A stretch of DNA of 64,000 bases from Aquilaria yunnanensis (Eukaryota > Streptophyta > Magnoliopsida > Malvales > Thymelaeaceae), in contig CM077594.1 in assembly GCA_039654915.1 (NCBI GenBank), positions 106,344,893 to 106,408,892 of the forward strand, given 5' to 3'. The translations under genes were made by a program, and so were the position numbers. Each line of letters begins with the position of its first letter. Positions within the stretch are counted from its first letter, which is position 1. Below are positions 58,726 through 64,000 of the stretch, in pieces. The notes under the pieces were generated by a model. That model had not been told where the DNA came from. It did not search any database and saw only the letters and a list, made by a program, of their open reading frames with translations.

Positions 58726-61700
58726 TTTCTTGTCTACGAGGCCGGATTTTGCCCCTTCCGGTCGTTCCCTTTTTATTTCCTCACCTTGCTTGAAGACTCG
58801 GTGGGAATGGCCACAGGTCACAGAGAAGGAAACATGAAATGGATGGTTTTGTTGGGAGGATGGAATTGTAAGTTTCAAAAGAGAGGTTCAATTGATTTTT
58901 ACTTTCTATTGTCGTTTTGCAAGAGGTAAGGCCGATGGAGAATGGACGTGCAGATACTTCTGACAATCGTGTGGCTCAACATTTTTTTCTGGCATTCAAG
59001 GAATGTAAAGGTTAACATTTTCTAGCTTACTGATTATGAAAAATTTAATGAGCCTAATAGAAATGAGATTGTCTCACTCTCACTATCAGTAAATAAGTAA
59101 TAAAGAAAACAGAAAAGAAATGTGATTGTCCCCCCTTTTCCTACCATTTAATTTCTTGGTAAAAACTAGAGTAAATCTCTGAACTTCAACTTGAACTAAC
59201 AAAAACCTTCAACAAATGCTGGCGGACGTACAAGAGGCTATTTGGTGGGTGTATGAAAATTTTTAAAGTGAAGTTTATATTAGTATTTAGCAATTTTTTT
59301 TTCTTTTTGATATTGATAATCAGGGTATTACCTAATATACTAAAACGAAATCACCCATCGACTAAATTGCCCCTATTGCCATAACCTGCAACTTACCTGA
59401 GTCGAAAAGCATTGGAGAAACTTATGAATTGCTAGCTAGAATATGCCCCTTTTGAATGAAATATTTCATCCATTTACCAAACTGAATGGTGGTGGTGGTG
59501 GTGGATTTGCTATTCAAAACATTAGTGGCACTGGCAATGTTACACCACGACCACATACAAGTAATCGGTGGCAACTTTAGCCCGATGAAAACAGTGATAG
59601 GAAGTCTGCTCCTTTAATAAGTTTTCAGTGGCAAATTTACTATTTTTGTGAAATATCAACCAGGACCTTTCACTTCTCGTGTAGCGCGGAAACAACGGTT
59701 GCATTGGACTGCAGTAGTCAGAAGCAGCACCCAAACTGTGACAACTTGGTGCACTTCGGAAGTGGATTCGATCCGAGGTCGGCTAAGAACTCGGCTTCTA
59801 TTTATTTCATTTGCCTTGGAACAACATTCAGTCTTCTCCTGTTTGCGAATAGAAGGTGCACGACACCGGTTGAAATGAAATGGGGCATTCTCCGAGACTC
59901 GCTTTTTCGCCTTGTCGAGTCTTTCCCTGCGTGAAAACGCCAAAAGCCAGCAAGACGAATGGGACTGCCACGACCCGAGCATGATTAATCGCCAGGCCAA
60001 GTTAGACGGACGTTTCAAGAAGGCTAAGTTCGAGATACTGGTATTAAGGTAGACCCGCACTAGTTCTTTGTAGGAGCCTGCCACCTGTTCGACATCTTGT
60101 CCACATGGAAAAAGTGTTTTGAGGTGGACTGTTATCTCTGATAGTAGGGGAGGCGGGGGAGGAAGATGAGGACAGTTCAGGTGTGCAGAGGGGAGCAGGC
60201 ATGCTCTTGTTTGCGCTACCACACACACACACACATTGGAATTGAAGTTTATTCTGTCTTCTCTATCCAAGGCATGATGCAAGATACATGGCATATGATT
60301 GGTGTTTGTTATCTGAAAAGAAAATAGAACTATTGTTTGAATGCATGATTTTTGGTCTCTTAAATCTCAACTCAGTTGTATAATCTTAAGCTTCTTATTA
60401 GATATACTGGGCCCTAGCTTTCTAGTGTGTTTTCTTTTTCCTGATGTAAATGATCTTAACCATGCAATTCAAGTTTTTTAGCGAGATATGAAGAGGAGAA
60501 TGGCTAACCCAAATTTTATTTAAGCTTTCTATTGACTTCAAACTTACAGGCATTCTATTAAACTGAATGAATAAATAATACAAGGTGCTTATATAAGAGG
60601 ACATATCCTTGCAGTTTGTTACTACTAGTTTGGGGAATGCATGAAAATGGCAAAGTATGCAGTAACTATTCTTGAACTTGTCTTCACCACAGGGGATGCC
60701 AAAGACTCGTAGGGCAGTATATCTTGGACCCTGGTGCTGAAGTTAATTATCATAGATTCCACCCTCAACCAATAGCAGTTCCATCCATTTCTTTCTTCGT
60801 CATTCTGGAATAATAGGAGCGAACTTTAATTGCCAGTCATATGGTGGGATAATAAGAGCCTCTTGCGGTGATGGAAAGGAAGCTATTGTTTTCATTATTC
60901 TGTACAATTCTCTTGAGAGTGGACTTCGTGATGTTTTGGGCGTAGGCATTTGCTTTCTCGGTATTTTTTTGGCTTATTGGAGTTACTTGGGTTGGCGAAG
61001 GGTATTATATGGCTCTTTGCAGATTCAGAGCATGTAGTTGATGCCCCTATTGCAGCGTGGTTAAAGATTATCACACATAAAAATTCAGCAAGACTTTCTG
61101 TCAGACAAATAAAATGGATCAGCACAAGTACATCGAATGATGAGAGCTATCGTGACACAAATAATCTCTACGATTTGGAAGGCATCCTGTAACTGGAAGT
61201 AGAAAGATTGATGCCTTTACAGATGGACTACCCTATGCATGAAGTTCAGCAGAAGCAATGAATTTGATGATTCTATGGGCATTTTCGCTAAAGCATGCAA
61301 TAGGCAGATGCCAAACTCTGACCTTATCAGCATCGTAAACTATCTGGCATTGCATGGCCAAGATTTTCCAGTCAAAGCGAAGAAGTTTTGGACCCTCCTT
61401 GATTCTTGTTGGCCCAGAATTCTGGCAGAAATACTTGAGCTTATAGGAAGAATAGCTGGCAACCTGAATCCTTGGTGAAAAATTGGAATAGCAAAGACAG
61501 ATTATGTGGAAGGTGCTGCTACACTTGAAAGTTCAATGGTTTTGTTTTTAAATTTCAAGAATTTCCCTCTTTTTTTCATGGATTCTGCAAATGGCTCAGT
61601 CACGCAAGAATGGGACTCATTATTCACCTTTTGGGGACTTAGTTGTTCCCTGGGTGGGTGTGCCTGGGTGTTTCATGGTTCAGCCTGTAAAACACTAGCC

Positions 61701-61734
61701 TTTTTATTGTTTACAGGAATATATGAAAGTCTTG
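58726..61734. other. intergenic DNA with coding-like composition
   Basis: Base composition is more balanced than elsewhere, but no family was recognised. The 212-codon - strand frame at 59656-60294 has Cys-rich, motif-free content and is open on the other strand as well. Frames of about 80 codons at 60950-61192, 61239-61478 and 61506-61745 (+) could be exons or an RNA gene, without support. A (GGT)n run of six units sits near 59485. Confidence 0.4.
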
Positions 61735-61742
61735 GCAGTGGC

Positions 61743-62159
61743 TAGTGGCGGAACTAGGATTTTTGGTTCGGGGGGGCGAGCCCGGAGGAAAGTCGACTAA
61801 ACCCGGAGGAGAGAGACAGCATCGCGGCGAGGTAAAGCTGTAGATTGGGCGTAATTCGTACTAATTCAAAGATTAGGGTGAAAATAGTACAAGTTGAAAA
61901 TTTTGGAGGATTAATAATGCATTTGGGCCATGTTAGAATACATGTTTAAGACTAGAGGGAATAAATACTCATTTGGTCACTGTTTTATTTAGAGCCTACC
62001 TCACTGCCCCCTCATCTTCATATTCTTCCATTATTTCCGGGGGGGAAAAAATGCATTTCCAGTCCCTAATTTCTCTTGAATTAACCAATTAAGTATCTAT
62101 ATTTAATTTTTTTCAAAATTTTCTGTGCCCCCCCCTGCCCCAACGTAGGTCCGCCCCTG
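61743..62159. mobile_element. hAT (Tip100-like) non-autonomous element
   Basis: Starts TAGTGGCGGAACTAGG and ends TAGGTCCGCCCCTG. The 8-bp duplication GCAGTGGC is perfect (61735-61742 and 62160-62167). It is 417 bp and matches the outer element at 16619 along its length, lacking the nested insertion: the site reads GCCTACCTCACTGCCCCC here against GCCTACCTTGTTGC, insertion, CTTGTTCCCCC there. Confidence 0.95.
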
Positions 62160-62167
62160 GCAGTGGC

Positions 62168-64000
62168 ATCACCAGAGTTAGCTTCTTGAATTGTTTGGAG
62201 TAACATTATGTTTCAGACTGGTTGAAACAGAAGTCACAATTCAGCGGTCACTTTCACCTAGTGTCTTTACTTTGTGTTCAATCTCTCTTTGTTCGTTGTT
62301 GTGAGCTATCTGAGTTGCTTAGGATCCAAGTTATGAGGCTTTAGCTAGGCCACTGCAGTCATGTACTTGCGCAAACTGTTGAGTGTTAATCGCAACGGGA
62401 GCTGGTTGTCGGGTGATTCACACACCAAGCCATTCGGACTGAGTAATCGAATGGTTTGTTGAGAATGATTTTTAGGAGATGATGATTTTTGTGAATCAGG
62501 TTGGATGCAGAATAAGGTCTCAAATGGTGAGGGCCAGTTTTCTTTGAACAAAAGGAAATGAAATTTAGTTGCTCTTGCACATAAGAATCTTTGCTTTTTT
62601 ATGGACACAGTGAAAGATGAATAAGAAGGAAGGAGGTGATGATTGGGACATGGTGCCTTTGGTGAAATGGCTCCGCTTCTAGCAGAATATGTTGTTTCAC
62701 TTGTCGATTACCTTTTTCTTTAAAGTGATTGTGGCTGCGGGCTAGAACTTCACCCACCACATTCTTCACCCACTCACCCACCAAAAGGTTGCACATAAAT
62801 TGTATGGCGATGGGGAGATGGGGAATCTCAAATGTTTCTGCACTGCCACCACTGGCTCCAGAAGAGACATTATATATGCTCGCATACCAAGTAAGGGACA
62901 TGAACATGTCCCTTTCTGTGGACAAGTACAGAATTAGAGCAGACCATTTAATTATATTCTATTTGAACAAAGACACTGGACGAATTTTCCTACATTATTT
63001 AGAAATTTAATGTATACAATAATCAGAGACAGACTCACAAAGTTTTGTGTTATTCTCTGATCAATTATTGTTTCACTCGAAGATAATAGTATTTTTTAAT
63101 CAATTTTACAATTTTTAACTAATTTATTAGCAGTAAATATCACAATCTTAACGTCTAACAATTACAATAGAAAAATGAAATTCCATCAATTTTCTTCGTT
63201 TCTTTCTGTTTTCTTTTCTCGAGGAGTCCCTTTATCCACCCCAAAATTTCTGGCAGATCTTTTGTTTTTTACGGCTTCAAAGTGCAGAAGGTGTTACAGC
63301 AGCATCTCCATCTCCAGCATAATTAAGCGAGGATTAGGAGACAAATGACAGAGATAATCCAGATTGTTAAAAATGGTAAAATGATGAATGGACGATTGCT
63401 ACGGGGGCAGCTGCGTGGAGTAGCACAAGCCCAACACTCTTTCCCACAAGAACCTGGACGCGCGCCTATTAGTTTGAGTGTTCCACAATCAACCCCATCA
63501 ACTCATGTTGATATTACCTATTTACCTCTCTCTCTTTTTTATTTTTTAAATTACCGTTTGATTTGAAGGCAATTCTAAAATTTTCATTTAAATTATATAA
63601 TAATTATATTTAATTAATTTAAAATTATTTGATATCTTGAAAATATAATTTATATTAAAAATATGTTTTTCCATTTATCATACAAATTAATATTTTAAAA
63701 AATTCTTTAACTAAAAAAATACATATTGAAATCACTAACAAAAAGTTACCTAACTATTTAAATTATAATTTTAAAAATTATTTTCCGACAATGTAAAAAA
63801 TAAAAAATATAAATTTTCATAGTACAAAAAAGTAACTGTAGTATTAATAGACTGCATATTGGCATGCTTATCTTTTTTCACTCACCCCACTAAGTGCAAT
63901 TAATAGTTAACTGCCAAATCGTGTTCCATTAATGAGGTGAGGTTAATGCATTTTTTTTTTATTTTGGGTCGGGTTGCACTAGTGACCCGGTTTGTGAAAA
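62168..64000. other. right end of the window, no gene confirmed
   Basis: The part 62168-63010 has balanced composition. A 108-codon - strand frame (62599-62925, with ETFEIPHLPIAIQFMCNLLV) overlaps a 93-codon + strand frame (62729-63010). Neither is recognised; see findings. From 63540 on the DNA is very AT-rich. Confidence 0.4.

Noticed and set aside
59656..60294. 212-codon open frame on the - strand
   Set aside because: The longest motif-free frame here, but it is Cys/Arg/Ser-rich without domains, is also open on the + strand, and no splice partners were found.

Overview
This is an AT-rich nuclear segment of a flowering plant. The evidence is spliced genes with GT-AG introns, plant-specific families (a D6PK-type AGC VIII kinase, a small plastid-type protein) and a dense load of plant transposons: hAT/Tip100, Mutator-like, CACTA, Stowaway and solo LTRs. 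Nothing in the sequence fixes the species; a low-GC dicot-like genome is the best guess.

Four intact genes can be modelled exon by exon. (1) A 342-residue armadillo-repeat protein lies on the + strand at 23054-24190 (2 exons). (2) Convergent with it, at 25069-27179 on the - strand, is a 353-residue sucrase/ferredoxin-like (AIM32-type) protein in 5 exons with a C-terminal membrane anchor. (3) A 654-residue D6PK-like AGC VIII kinase lies on the - strand at 46415-49300 (2 coding exons plus an intron in the 5' leader). (4) A 116-residue protein with a probable plastid transit peptide lies on the - strand at 56804-58725 (3 exons). The genes look functionally independent, as is usual for plant chromosomes.

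The window falls into blocks. 1-6 kb holds hAT and Mutator-type MITEs, a Pack-MULE-like element carrying GC-rich genic DNA, and a Stowaway MITE. 6.1-8.9 kb is a 2.5-kb solo LTR with a perfect 5-bp target duplication next to a ribosomal protein eL27 pseudogene. 9-16 kb holds further MITEs, a LINE-derived zf-RVT fragment and a second solo LTR. 16.6-21.9 kb is hAT territory: a nested pair of non-autonomous elements and a 3.4-kb Tip100-like element with a decayed ZMYM1/DUF4371 transposase. 23-27 kb is the first gene island. 27.3-29.8 kb holds a MITE followed by a 2-kb Mutator-type palindrome with a perfect 9-bp duplication. 29.8-34.9 kb is repeat-rich AT DNA. 34.95-38.39 kb is a CACTA element carrying about 18 copies of an ~81-bp unit, each with an 11-bp hairpin arm pair. 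38.4-42.9 kb holds orphan exon-like segments, probably a decaying gene. 46-50 kb is the kinase gene. 51.8-52.4 kb has two Stowaway elements, 55.1-56.2 kb a ~494-bp tandem repeat, 56.8-58.7 kb the small plastid-type gene, and 61.7-62.2 kb a hAT element that is a paralogue of the one at 16.6 kb and preserves the empty site of its nested insertion.

No new enzymatic or defence system is apparent. The most unusual structures are the CACTA hairpin array with a second internal CACTA terminus, and the 2-kb palindrome, both plausible small-RNA sources.
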